A stretch of 5,358 bases of DNA from Erysipelotrichaceae bacterium. GTDB taxonomy: Bacteria; Bacillota_I; Bacilli_A; Erysipelotrichales; Erysipelotrichaceae. A program made the position numbers and the translations under genes. Location: positions 1-5,358 of the forward strand of contig CAAEDX010000194.1 in NCBI GenBank assembly GCA_900754715.1, in the 5' to 3' direction. The notes below the pieces were generated by a model. It was not told where the DNA came from, ran no database searches, and worked only from the letters and a program-made list of their open reading frames with translations. Positions 1 to 5,358 of the stretch are shown piece by piece; positions within the stretch are counted from its first letter, which is position 1, and each line of letters begins with the position of its first letter.

Positions 1-3000
1 ACCGGCACGCTGCTGCTGCCGGCGATCCACAGGCTTCCCGCATCTCCGTCATTGATCCGGGATGGTTCATTTGAACCAAGGGTCGTCTGCGCATATGCCG
101 TTCCTTCCGAAGCGATATTCTCATTGATGATCTTATCTTTCTGCGCCTGCGCATACGTATATTCGCTCATCAGCTCTTCATAGATGGCATATAGTCCGCG
201 GTGCGTCGCATCGCCTTCTGCCGGTGCCGGTATCGTTGGATATTCCGTATCATTGAGCACGATGTTCCAGCCGATGTTGAAATAATCCACGTTGCTGGAT
301 GGTGCCACATAGCTGCCGCCATTCATCGCGTCTTCCACCGCATCGAGCCACAGTTCCCACATCGGATAGTTGTAATCTTTTTCCAGCCCGTGATATTGGC
401 GGTGCGCATAGGTCTGCAATGTCTTGGAGCTCCAGATGCTGACCAGCGCCTTGGCATTGATCATCATCATGTCGCGGGAATAGTCATCGTAGGTGCCGCT
501 GTTGCGCGGGTCATCGGCAAAGTTTTCAGCCTTGGCGATCCATGTGCCATACAATGAATCCTTTTGATATGCGGCAATCTCATCGAGAAGCAGGATGCTG
601 TTGAGCAGCTTGTCCCGGTATTTCTCAAAGATCTCCAGGTTGTTGTTTTCATACGCTTCACAGATCCGATCGAAGAAGGCGACCTGACTATTGGCGGTCA
701 TCTGCCTGAGCAGATCGACCACATCATAGATGTAGCATTCATTGTCTTTGAACTGATCGAAATCGCTGAGGATCAATTCGACTGCTTCTTCAAACACGGT
801 CGGATCGTAGGTCAGTTCATAATCGCCGATGACGATCTCCGGATCAAAGGAGGGCCGCATATTGGTGATGCAGTTGACATTGCCAGTGTGGTACAGCGCC
901 GTGCCGTCATCGTTATTGTAGCCGTAGGCCGTATCCAGCAGCAGCTGCCAGCCTTTCCAGCTGTTTTCCGCATAGCTTCCATATCTTCTGCTCACGTAAT
1001 CCTTCAGCCATTCTTCGGTGTCCATCGGCTCGCTTTCCCATGCCATCTCCCAAAACAGATCATAGTTGACCGGATTGAGCATCGTGCCTTCCGGCGTGAT
1101 GCCGATGCCTTTCATATGCTCGCTGTTCGCGTTGGCATACGCGATCTGCGTGGCGAGGTTTTCCAGCTCGCCGTGCATGCCGGTCCGTCCGCCATAGTTG
1201 TCCAGCATGCAGTATACCCAGGAAGTGCCGCCGAACTCTTTGCCGTTCCAGTTGACCGTATCGCTCCAATGCGGGTTTTCCGTCGCGTCAAGGTCGAGCA
1301 CAAGGATGTGATCCTCACGGTATTCGCCGAATCCTTCCAGGATGCCTGGATCCGGGTTGGACAGCCAGGACTGGATGATCCAGACCGCGTCCTCATCATA
1401 ATCCATCATCCTGCCGAGGATGTACGCAGACATTTCCGGCTTGCTGAGATCCGGCGGAATGACGCCGCCCTCATGCGCCAGATCGCCGGCATAGTAATCC
1501 GTGATCTGACCATAGATGAATTCCTGCGTCTCATAGAATGTCTCTGCCAGCTCATCGTAGCCGTCATATGTCGTCTTCAGGATCGGCGGTCTCGTGAATC
1601 CGGACCAGTCGCCCTGTTCCACCATATATGCATGGATATCGTCATATCCCTTCTCTCCCAGGATCGCGGCTGATTTGTCCGCGAAATCTTCCGGAAGGGC
1701 GCCCATGAAGCCCTGCAGGCACGGTGTCATGCCCAGCACGGTCATCTTGCGCTGATTGACACGCGCCATCTCCACGGTGTCGATCACCCATTCATCGCTG
1801 ACCGGGCCGCCATAGGAAGACAGATTGCCCATGAGCCACCATGCCTTATAGGCGTATCCGCAGACAAAGGCCTTGGCATCGTCGATATCATAGCCGTAGT
1901 TCTGCAGATATTCGATCCACAGCGCTTCTGTCGCCGTGGTGTCCAGGATCAGATTGACACCGTTGAGCGCAAAGTAATCCAGCTCGCGCTGCCATTCGTC
2001 ATATCCCCAGAATGCCATGGTATAAGACAGCGTGCAGTAATTGTAAGCATAGCGGATCTCATAAGGAGATTCCTTGCGGATCACGCTGCCCACGGCCGGA
2101 ATGGTGTCCGGCATGTTGACCTGGCTGGTCTGCTGGGAAACATGCACATTGCAGTAATACTTCAGATAATGATTCAGACCTGCTGTCAGCGATACGCCTT
2201 CGTTGCCGACGATGCGGATCTTCCCGTCCTCATCGCTGATCTCATAGTAGTCTTTTCCATTTTCAGATGGAGAAAGCGCAAAGGTGAACCAGTCATTGTA
2301 GCGTTCACCGAGGATGCGGCTGACGACGCCGCGCACTTCCGTGATGACATCTTCCTCATCATAAGTGTCTTTGATGTCATAATGGCCGTTTTCATCCTTG
2401 AGCGCGTCCACATCCACCTGAGCATGGTCATAGAGCCAGTCTTCATAGGAGGTCAGCTCAAGCGATTCCCGCGTCGGAACAAGCGGTTCATCGCTCTCAC
2501 TGCCGTAGACCCGGATCTCGCTCACCGTGGAATTGGCGCCCTCTCCCTTGGAATTGCCGGTCACATTGACCCGGATCACCCGATATGTCAATGGCTGTTC
2601 AAAAGTATAGGTGTCGCCGTTTTCCTGCGGCGTGCTCATCTTGGTCTCTGCGATCCGCGTAAAATGCACGCCGTCCACGCTGCCATACAGCGTATACGCA
2701 TACTGCGTGCCATCCTGCGGCATGCAGACGTTGATGGACGTGATGTCATAATTGCGCATCAGATCGACATCGACATACTTCGGATAGTCTTCCCCGCTCC
2801 ATGCGGTGCTGTTTTGTCCATCTACCGCCAGCTGAGTGAAGCCGCTGTTGGCCGTAGAGCGCGTCGGCTTGCCATAAGCGATGTTCAAGGGATCATTGGG
2901 ATCCTCTGCCGGTGTCTCAGGCGGTTCATAATCGGTATTCTCCGTGCCAAAGACCTGCAGCTCATTGATGTGAATGCTTGGATTCGCGGAATTATATGTC

Positions 3001-3431
3001 ATGACGACCTTTACGTATTTCACTGTCCGCGAAGCGAATTCATAGGTCTCTCCTTCACTGGTCTGCGGCTCATCACTGTCTTTGCGGCCGACCAGATCAT
3101 ACGTGAAGCCGTCATCGCTGACGTAGACCTCATAATGATAATAACGGGAACCGCCGTAATAAGGGATGACCGTGATGCGGGATACATCATAATATCCCTC
3201 CAGGTCGACCAGCAGTTCTCCGGGATACACACCTCCATCCCAGTAAGTGCTCAGATCACCGTCAACGGCTCGTTCTCCCTGGCCGCCGCTAGTGTTCGTC
3301 GGTTTGTTTAATGCGATGTTTTGTTCCGCTGCAGCTGGATCCTCATTGGCCTGCACCGGTATGGAGACCGATGTCAAGATGAGCATCAGTGCAAGCAGGG
3401 CATGCAGCGCCTTTTGTATGTTCTGTTTCAT
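1..3431 (-). CDS. Secreted GH89 alpha-N-acetylglucosaminidase with CBM32 modules (3' end outside the window)
   Basis: The frame is open for 1143 codons from ATG at 3431 to the window edge, so the C-terminus is missing. Residues 1-28 form a signal peptide (basic start, long Leu/Ala core, cleavage after VQA). Two F5/8-type C/CBM32-like modules follow, at about 38-161 (starts NIALNKPT) and 183-310 (starts NIAYGKPT). The NAGLU N-terminal domain lies at about 330-450, the TIM barrel at about 455-795 and the helical C-terminal domain at about 800-1090. Family signatures are YGGP (540-543), GMTPCLQGFMG (567-577), HEGG with Glu654, MLDNYGG (742-748) and TPEG with Glu781. By family knowledge (human NAGLU, Clostridium perfringens GH89), these two glutamates are the acid/base and the nucleophile. 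Their 127-residue spacing fits the family. A third CBM32-like module starts at about 1105 (NIASEGTAYAQTT) and runs off the window. The enzyme should remove terminal alpha-linked GlcNAc from extracellular host glycans, for example GlcNAc-alpha-1,4-Gal on mucin. The exact substrate and the C-terminal anchor cannot be seen. It has its own promoter and leader. Confidence 0.95.
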   Translation of the reverse strand, partial: MKQNIQKALHALLALMLILTSVSIPVQANEDPAAAEQNIALNKPTNTSGGQGERAVDGDLSTYWDGGVYPGELLVDLEGYYDVSRITVIPYYGGSRYYHYEVYVSDDGFTYDLVGRKDSDEPQTSEGETYEFASRTVKYVKVVMTYNSANPSIHINELQVFGTENTDYEPPETPAEDPNDPLNIAYGKPTRSTANSGFTQLAVDGQNSTAWSGEDYPKYVDVDLMRNYDITSINVCMPQDGTQYAYTLYGSVDGVHFTRIAETKMSTPQENGDTYTFEQPLTYRVIRVNVTGNSKGEGANSTVSEIRVYGSESDEPLVPTRESLELTSYEDWLYDHAQVDVDALKDENGHYDIKDTYDEEDVITEVRGVVSRILGERYNDWFTFALSPSENGKDYYEISDEDGKIRIVGNEGVSLTAGLNHYLKYYCNVHVSQQTSQVNMPDTIPAVGSVIRKESPYEIRYAYNYCTLSYTMAFWGYDEWQRELDYFALNGVNLILDTTATEALWIEYLQNYGYDIDDAKAFVCGYAYKAWWLMGNLSSYGGPVSDEWVIDTVEMARVNQRKMTVLGMTPCLQGFMGALPEDFADKSAAILGEKGYDDIHAYMVEQGDWSGFTRPPILKTTYDGYDELAETFYETQEFIYGQITDYYAGDLAHEGGVIPPDLSKPEMSAYILGRMMDYDEDAVWIIQSWLSNPDPGILEGFGEYREDHILVLDLDATENPHWSDTVNWNGKEFGGTSWVYCMLDNYGGRTGMHGELENLATQIAYANANSEHMKGIGITPEGTMLNPVNYDLFWEMAWESEPMDTEEWLKDYVSRRYGSYAENSWKGWQLLLDTAYGYNNDDGTALYHTGNVNCITNMRPSFDPEIVIGDYELTYDPTVFEEAVELILSDFDQFKDNECYIYDVVDLLRQMTANSQVAFFDRICEAYENNNLEIFEKYRDKLLNSILLLDEIAAYQKDSLYGTWIAKAENFADDPRNSGTYDDYSRDMMMINAKALVSIWSSKTLQTYAHRQYHGLEKDYNYPMWELWLDAVEDAMNGGSYVAPSSNVDYFNIGWNIVLNDTEYPTIPAPAEGDATHRGLYAIYEELMSEYTYAQAQKDKIINENIASEGTAYAQTTLGSNEPSRINDGDAGSLWIAGSSSVP
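1089..1091 (-). other. Predicted catalytic Glu781 of GH89 (TPEG motif)
   Basis: This codon encodes Glu781 in the stretch MKGIGITPEGTMLNPV, which matches the family pattern G(T/I)G(L/I/M)(T/A)PEG around the nucleophile glutamate. Both catalytic residues and their flanks are intact, so the enzyme is expected to be active. Confidence 0.82.
1470..1472 (-). other. Predicted catalytic Glu654 of GH89 (HEGG motif)
   Basis: This GAG codon encodes Glu654 in the stretch DYYAGDLAHEGG. The context matches the conserved position of the first catalytic glutamate in GH89, described as the acid/base residue in human NAGLU and in the C. perfringens enzyme. The assignment is by motif recognition, not by a computed alignment. 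Confidence 0.8.
3348..3431 (-). other. Signal peptide of the GH89 enzyme
   Basis: The first 28 residues begin MKQNIQK, continue with a hydrophobic core of about 16 residues rich in Leu, Ala and Ile, and end in SIPVQA before NEDP. This is a standard Sec signal peptide with an Ala-X-Ala-like cleavage site (VQA). No lipobox cysteine is present, so the enzyme is exported but not as a lipoprotein. Confidence 0.9.
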
Positions 3432-3442
3432 TCCTTTCTCCC
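3432..3442 (-). promoter_or_regulatory. Ribosome binding site of the GH89 gene
   Basis: Reading the minus strand, GGGAG (3442 to 3438) lies six bases before the ATG at 3431, followed by a second purine block AAAGGA that directly abuts the start. This supports the chosen start, as does the signal peptide that begins at the same codon. An ATG slightly upstream (around 3445) is out of frame. Confidence 0.85.
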
Positions 3443-3475
3443 ATATGTCGTGCAAGGGTCTCCCCTGTTCAAACA

Positions 3476-3509
3476 GCCCGCGCATTCGCATTCATCGAAC
3501 GGCGCGGGC
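3476..3509 (-). other. GC-rich leader stem-loop close to the GH89 start
   Basis: GCCCGCGC (3509-3502 on the minus strand) is the exact reverse complement of GCGCGGGC (3483-3476). The stem can continue inward (CGTTCG with CGAATG, one G-U pair and one bulged C) to about 13 base pairs with a 7-nt loop. It ends 44 bases before the GH89 start codon and has no U-tract after it. It should be very stable and could affect ribosome access or mRNA stability. Confidence 0.5.
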
Positions 3510-3558
3510 GATCAGTTGCCGTATTGCCGTCGTGATCGATATCGATCGCGCATCATTT

Positions 3559-3596
3559 CTCAAGCGCGTTCCTCCATCCCTCCTTTGTCTCTTGAG
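3559..3596 (-). other. Leader stem-loop 2
   Basis: CTCAAG (3596-3591) can pair with CTTGAG (3564-3559) around a 26-nt loop that carries AAAGGAGGGATGGAGG. The stem is only six base pairs, so it is weaker evidence than the other leader hairpins. It is notable because a Shine-Dalgarno-like block is again placed in a loop. Confidence 0.3.
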
Positions 3597-3610
3597 CAGA
3601 TGCCTATCCT

Positions 3611-3660
3611 GAATCAGCAGGATCGACCGTTCACCTCCATCTCCTTCTCCTGCTGCATTC
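3611..3660 (-). other. Leader stem-loop 1
   Basis: On the minus strand GAATGCAGCAGGA (3660-3648) pairs with TCCTGCTGATTC (3622-3611), giving 12 base pairs with one bulged G. The 25-nt loop contains the purine run GGAGATGGAGGTGA. No U-tract follows, so it is not an intrinsic terminator. Its function is unknown. Confidence 0.5.
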
Positions 3661-3706
3661 TGCCATTGATGATCGTTTGATTATGCTAAGTTTCTCTTCT
3701 GTTCCC

Positions 3707-3735
3707 ATTATAACATCAGCAAACATGTAATATTT
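3707..3735 (-). promoter_or_regulatory. Extended -10 promoter for the GH89 gene
   Basis: On the minus strand TATAAT occupies 3712 to 3707 and is preceded by TGT, giving the extended -10 sequence TGTTATAAT. No good -35 hexamer lies 16-18 bases upstream (only A/T-rich bases around 3730-3735), which is common for extended -10 promoters. The predicted start is near 3700. The AT-rich stretch 3700-3760 stands out from the GC-richer surroundings. This makes the GH89 gene a separate transcription unit from the upstream surface protein gene. Confidence 0.65.
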
Positions 3736-3753
3736 TACACTTTGTTGTAAAAT
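3726..3753. promoter_or_regulatory. Inverted-repeat operator candidate at the -35 region
   Basis: The plus strand reads TGTAATATTTTACA (3726-3739), a TGTAA-N4-TTACA palindrome. Overlapping it, ATTTTACA (3732-3739) and TGTAAAAT (3746-3753) form a perfect 8-6-8 inverted repeat. A partial third site, GTACA, follows at 3756-3760. The repeats cover the -35 area and the bases just upstream, where a dimeric regulator could repress or activate. I cannot name the regulator family. Confidence 0.5.
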
Positions 3754-3822
3754 TCGTACATTCGCCTGTTTTTGCGATTGCAGACCTGCAGAGACATCAG
3801 CCGTTCCATTCATCCACGCATC

Positions 3823-3865
3823 AAGATCAAAGCGCAGCAATCTTTCCTTGCTGCGCCTTGATCTT
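3823..3865 (-). terminator. Strong 3' stem-loop after the FIVAR surface protein gene
   Basis: The two 18-base arms, 3823-3840 and 3848-3865, are complementary at every position, with one G-U pair in the minus-strand RNA, around the 7-nt loop GGAAAGA. The stem starts 22 bases after the TGA stop of the upstream gene, which is where a terminator is expected. No run of T follows it on either strand, so it is not a classical intrinsic terminator. It may stop transcription weakly or protect the mRNA 3' end. Confidence 0.6.
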
Positions 3866-3887
3866 ATCCAAACAGATGTCTGGTCAT

Positions 3888-5358
3888 TCAGCTTCTCTTT
3901 CTGCGATAAGCTGCAATTGCCGCTGCGCCTGCGGCTGCCATCAGGGCGATCATCATGCCGCTCATGTTCGCTGCCGCAGTGTTCGTCGAATCCGAAGCCG
4001 TGCCATTGTCCGGCGTCGTGACGTTTTCCTCGCTCACCGGCTGCAGGACATCGATCGCGCTCTGCAGTTCTTCTGCCAGGGCGTCTACTTCTTCCTGGGT
4101 GATCTGCGGATCGTTCATCTTGGCCAGCGCACGGTCTGCCAGAACGAGCACGGAATCTGCGCTTTCAGCCGTATATGCGCGCAGGTCAAGGCTGTTCACA
4201 TACGCGATCAGCTCTTCCAGGGCGCTGACATCGGCCTTCGTGCGCGCGTTCAGGCGTACTTCTCGTAAGCTCTTCGCCGCTTCATCGATCTCTGCCTGGC
4301 TCGCTGCGTTCTCCAGCGCTGCCTTTGCGGCATCCAGCTTATCCTGCAGCCCTTCTACGCTGCTCGGGACATAATCATCGAGGTTGGCGATCATCTCGGC
4401 AACGAGCTCGATCTCATGTTTGAGCGCGCTCGTATCCAGCGTGATCTTCTCCAGGTTAGCGATCGCATCGCTCAGGTTCGTGATGGCTTGCGTGACTTCT
4501 GTCGTTGTCGCATCATCATTGCCTGCCACTGCCTGTGCAGCATCGATCGCTGCCTGCAATGCTTCCAGGCTTTCTGCCGTGTAATCACCATCAAGATAAC
4601 CGTTTGCAGCTTTGATCAGTGCTTCCAGCTCTGCTTTCGTCACGATCTCCCACAGCTCCTGGGCTGCCTTGCTCATCGCTTTGTTCGCTGCTTTCAGCGC
4701 ATCTGCGCTCGCATCCGGGTCAGCGAGCAGTTCTTTCGCTGCGGCGACTGCGTCTTTCAGCGCCTGCACCTTGCCAGGGCGAACGTTGTCCACGTTGGTC
4801 AGGATATTCTCGTTGATGAAGTCGATCGTCGCCTGTATGTCTTTGCGCAGCGCGTCTTCGCTCTCATCGGTGTTGAGCGCCTGCATCGCTTCGCTCAGGT
4901 CGAGCAGTGCGGTGACGATCTCGGTCGTGGTCGGTGCTTCTTTATCGAGCACTGCCTGGGCTGAAGCGATCGCTGCATTCAATGCGTCATCTTTGGATTC
5001 GATCGCATTAGCTTTATCAAGCATGTTTTGTAATGCCTGGATGGCTGCCTGACTTGCCACACACTTATTCTGTTGATAACGGAATATTGGAAGACCATTT
5101 TCGGCTTCTACCCAATCTTCCTGATCGGCTTTCTTCCCATCATTCAACAACTGAAGTAATGTTCCGTGATAGAAATCTTCTTCATTGAGTGCTTCCATAC
5201 CTTCAAAGAGCCCAAATCCGGTTGGATCTTCTCCTTGTAAATAATAAAGAGAGCGATAAGTTTGCATAAATTCTTCTTGCGTTTCCAAATACCCTATCAA
5301 AGAACCTGCATATCTTCCATCCTCACTATTTACCAGTCCCAGATTATAGCAGTTTTCA
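3888..5358 (-). CDS. Cell-surface protein with GLUG and FIVAR repeats, C-terminal part (5' end outside the window)
   Basis: The frame is open from the window edge (first full codon at 5357) to TGA at 3888-3890, giving 489 residues with the true start upstream of the window. It opens with ENCYNLGLVNSEDGRYAGSL then IGYL, which resembles a GLUG motif (NCYNxGxV...GxLxGY). The segment ending DWVEAENGLPIFRYQQ matches the usual close of GLUG regions. Residues about 103-441 are five Ala/Leu-rich helical repeats of the FIVAR type. The C-terminus has a low-complexity Asn/Thr/Ser linker, a hydrophobic helix (about 466-484) and the tail YRRKRS. FIVAR modules are known from staphylococcal and other Gram-positive adhesins and as spacers in large extracellular glycosidases, so the missing N-terminus could be an adhesin or an enzyme. 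An LPXTG motif is absent; TPDNG sits in its place (residues 448-452). Codon composition changes near 5060. The protein lies directly upstream of, and in the same direction as, the GH89 gene. Confidence 0.85.
   Translation of the reverse strand, partial: ENCYNLGLVNSEDGRYAGSLIGYLETQEEFMQTYRSLYYLQGEDPTGFGLFEGMEALNEEDFYHGTLLQLLNDGKKADQEDWVEAENGLPIFRYQQNKCVASQAAIQALQNMLDKANAIESKDDALNAAIASAQAVLDKEAPTTTEIVTALLDLSEAMQALNTDESEDALRKDIQATIDFINENILTNVDNVRPGKVQALKDAVAAAKELLADPDASADALKAANKAMSKAAQELWEIVTKAELEALIKAANGYLDGDYTAESLEALQAAIDAAQAVAGNDDATTTEVTQAITNLSDAIANLEKITLDTSALKHEIELVAEMIANLDDYVPSSVEGLQDKLDAAKAALENAASQAEIDEAAKSLREVRLNARTKADVSALEELIAYVNSLDLRAYTAESADSVLVLADRALAKMNDPQITQEEVDALAEELQSAIDVLQPVSEENVTTPDNGTASDSTNTAAANMSGMMIALMAAAGAAAIAAYRRKRS
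3891..4016 (-). other. C-terminal sorting-type signal with degenerate sortase motif
   Basis: The last 42 residues have the layout of a Gram-positive cell-wall sorting signal: a short motif, a Thr/Ser/Asn linker, a hydrophobic helix rich in Met and Ala, and the positive tail RRKRS. The motif position reads TPDNG instead of LPXTG, keeping only Pro and Gly. The protein is therefore either held by its membrane helix, recognised by a sortase of unusual specificity, or no longer wall-linked. Confidence 0.6.
4035..5051 (-). repeat. Five tandem FIVAR-like helical repeats
   Basis: Five units of about 60-72 residues lie end to end, at residues about 103-162, 169-240, 241-305, 308-373 and 375-441 of the partial protein. 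The shared pattern is a helix (ALxxLIxxxN), a loop (YTAESLEAL or equivalent), a second helix (LQAAIDAAQAVA), an acidic or Thr-rich turn (DATTTEVTQ) and a third helix (AITNLSDAIANLE). The third unit is the clearest FIVAR match; the first and fifth are more diverged. At DNA level the units are not near-identical, so the array is old rather than freshly amplified. Confidence 0.75.
5270..5358 (-). other. GLUG-type motif at the window edge
   Basis: Residues 2-24 of the partial protein (NCYNLGLV, then RYAGSLIGYLE) fit the GLUG motif pattern, in which an NCYNxGxV strand is followed by a vGGLvGY-like strand. Here the second strand reads YAGSLIGYL. Usually several such motifs occur in a row, so more are likely beyond the window. 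The call is from memory of the family pattern. Confidence 0.55.

Larger units (their letters stand above)
3432..3700 (-). promoter_or_regulatory. Long structured 5' leader of the GH89 gene
   Basis: If transcription starts about 7 bases after the -10 box, the GH89 mRNA has an untranslated leader of about 269 nt. It holds no convincing gene. It contains several inverted repeats (3611-3660, 3559-3596, 3534-3547, 3476-3509) and three purine-rich blocks with repeated GGA or GGAGG, only the last of which is the true ribosome binding site. I could not match it to a known riboswitch, T-box or ribosomal protein leader. Post-transcriptional control is an inference from length and structure only. Confidence 0.5.

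Noticed and set aside
564..1673. Long plus-strand open frame of 369 codons
   Set aside because: It lies wholly antisense to the GH89 catalytic region, whose minus-strand frame shows clear family motifs. The plus-strand product has no recognisable domain and no convincing ribosome binding site, so it is a shadow of the GC-rich coding strand.
2142..3311. Long plus-strand open frame of 389 codons
   Set aside because: It is antisense to the CBM32 modules and NAGLU N-terminal domain. Its Ile/Val/Arg-rich product follows from the complement of Asp/Tyr-rich codons, and no family features are seen.
3534..3547. Perfect 14-bp palindrome GATCGATATCGATC in the leader
   Set aside because: Noted as a short perfect palindrome, but with no spacer it makes a poor RNA hairpin, and without a second copy or link to the promoter it may be chance. 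It is kept only as part of the leader description.
3631..3840. Minus-strand open frame of 69 codons in the intergenic region
   Set aside because: It starts with TTG inside the strong hairpin, crosses the operator and promoter, has no ribosome binding site, and ends in an Arg-rich run from purine repeats.
3432..3887. Known riboswitch, T-box, tRNA or CRISPR in the intergenic region
   Set aside because: I found no T-box core, tRNA-like cloverleaf, regularly spaced repeats or familiar riboswitch core. A covariance-model scan would be needed to exclude rarer classes.
3955..5052. Several plus-strand open frames (Ser/Ala/Leu-rich)
   Set aside because: They are complements of the Ala/Glu/Asp-rich FIVAR repeats; the minus-strand frame is the coding one by repeat structure, membrane helix and basic tail.
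3888..5300. TTG at 5300 as the true start of the FIVAR protein
   Set aside because: The frame stays open upstream to the window edge and the residues before it complete a GLUG motif, so this TTG is an internal leucine codon. The gene is partial at its 5' end.

Overview
The window holds two protein-coding genes, both on the minus strand and both cut by a window edge, separated by a 456-base intergenic region (3432-3887). Both products look like secreted or cell-surface proteins of a Gram-positive, gut-type member of the Bacillota. This rests on the F5/8-type C (CBM32) modules, GLUG and FIVAR repeats, a C-terminal membrane segment with an RRKR-type tail, and strong GGAG ribosome binding sites. 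Moderately high GC (about 55-60% in most coding DNA) with this protein repertoire would suit an Erysipelotrichales-like or related mucosal Firmicute. That placement is an inference and cannot be settled from this sequence.

Right part (5358 down to 3888, minus strand): the C-terminal 489 residues of a larger surface protein. It begins inside a GLUG-type motif region, continues through about five helical FIVAR-like repeats, and ends with a hydrophobic helix and an Arg/Lys tail. The place where a sortase motif would normally sit reads TPDNG instead of LPXTG. The first 100 residues are encoded by clearly AT-richer DNA (about 39% GC by my count) than the FIVAR part (about 58-60% in two sampled rows).

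Middle part (3887 to 3432): the upstream gene is followed by a near-perfect 18-bp hairpin that lacks a U-tract. Next come a cluster of alternating TGTAA/TTACA half-sites and an extended -10 promoter (TGTTATAAT) pointing at the downstream gene. After that lies an untranslated leader of about 269 nt that can form several stem-loops, two of which hold GGAGG-like purine stretches in their loops.

Left part (3431 down to 1): the N-terminal 1143 residues of a GH89 alpha-N-acetylglucosaminidase (NAGLU family). The order is signal peptide, two CBM32-like modules, the complete GH89 catalytic unit with both catalytic glutamates, then the start of a third CBM32-like module cut by the window edge. The expected role is removing terminal alpha-linked GlcNAc from host glycans such as gastric-type mucin O-glycans or heparan-type chains.

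Together the genes look like part of a host-glycan binding and degradation locus of a mucosal commensal. I see no RNA genes, mobile elements or CRISPR arrays. The least explained parts are the intergenic control region and the altered anchor signal of the FIVAR protein.
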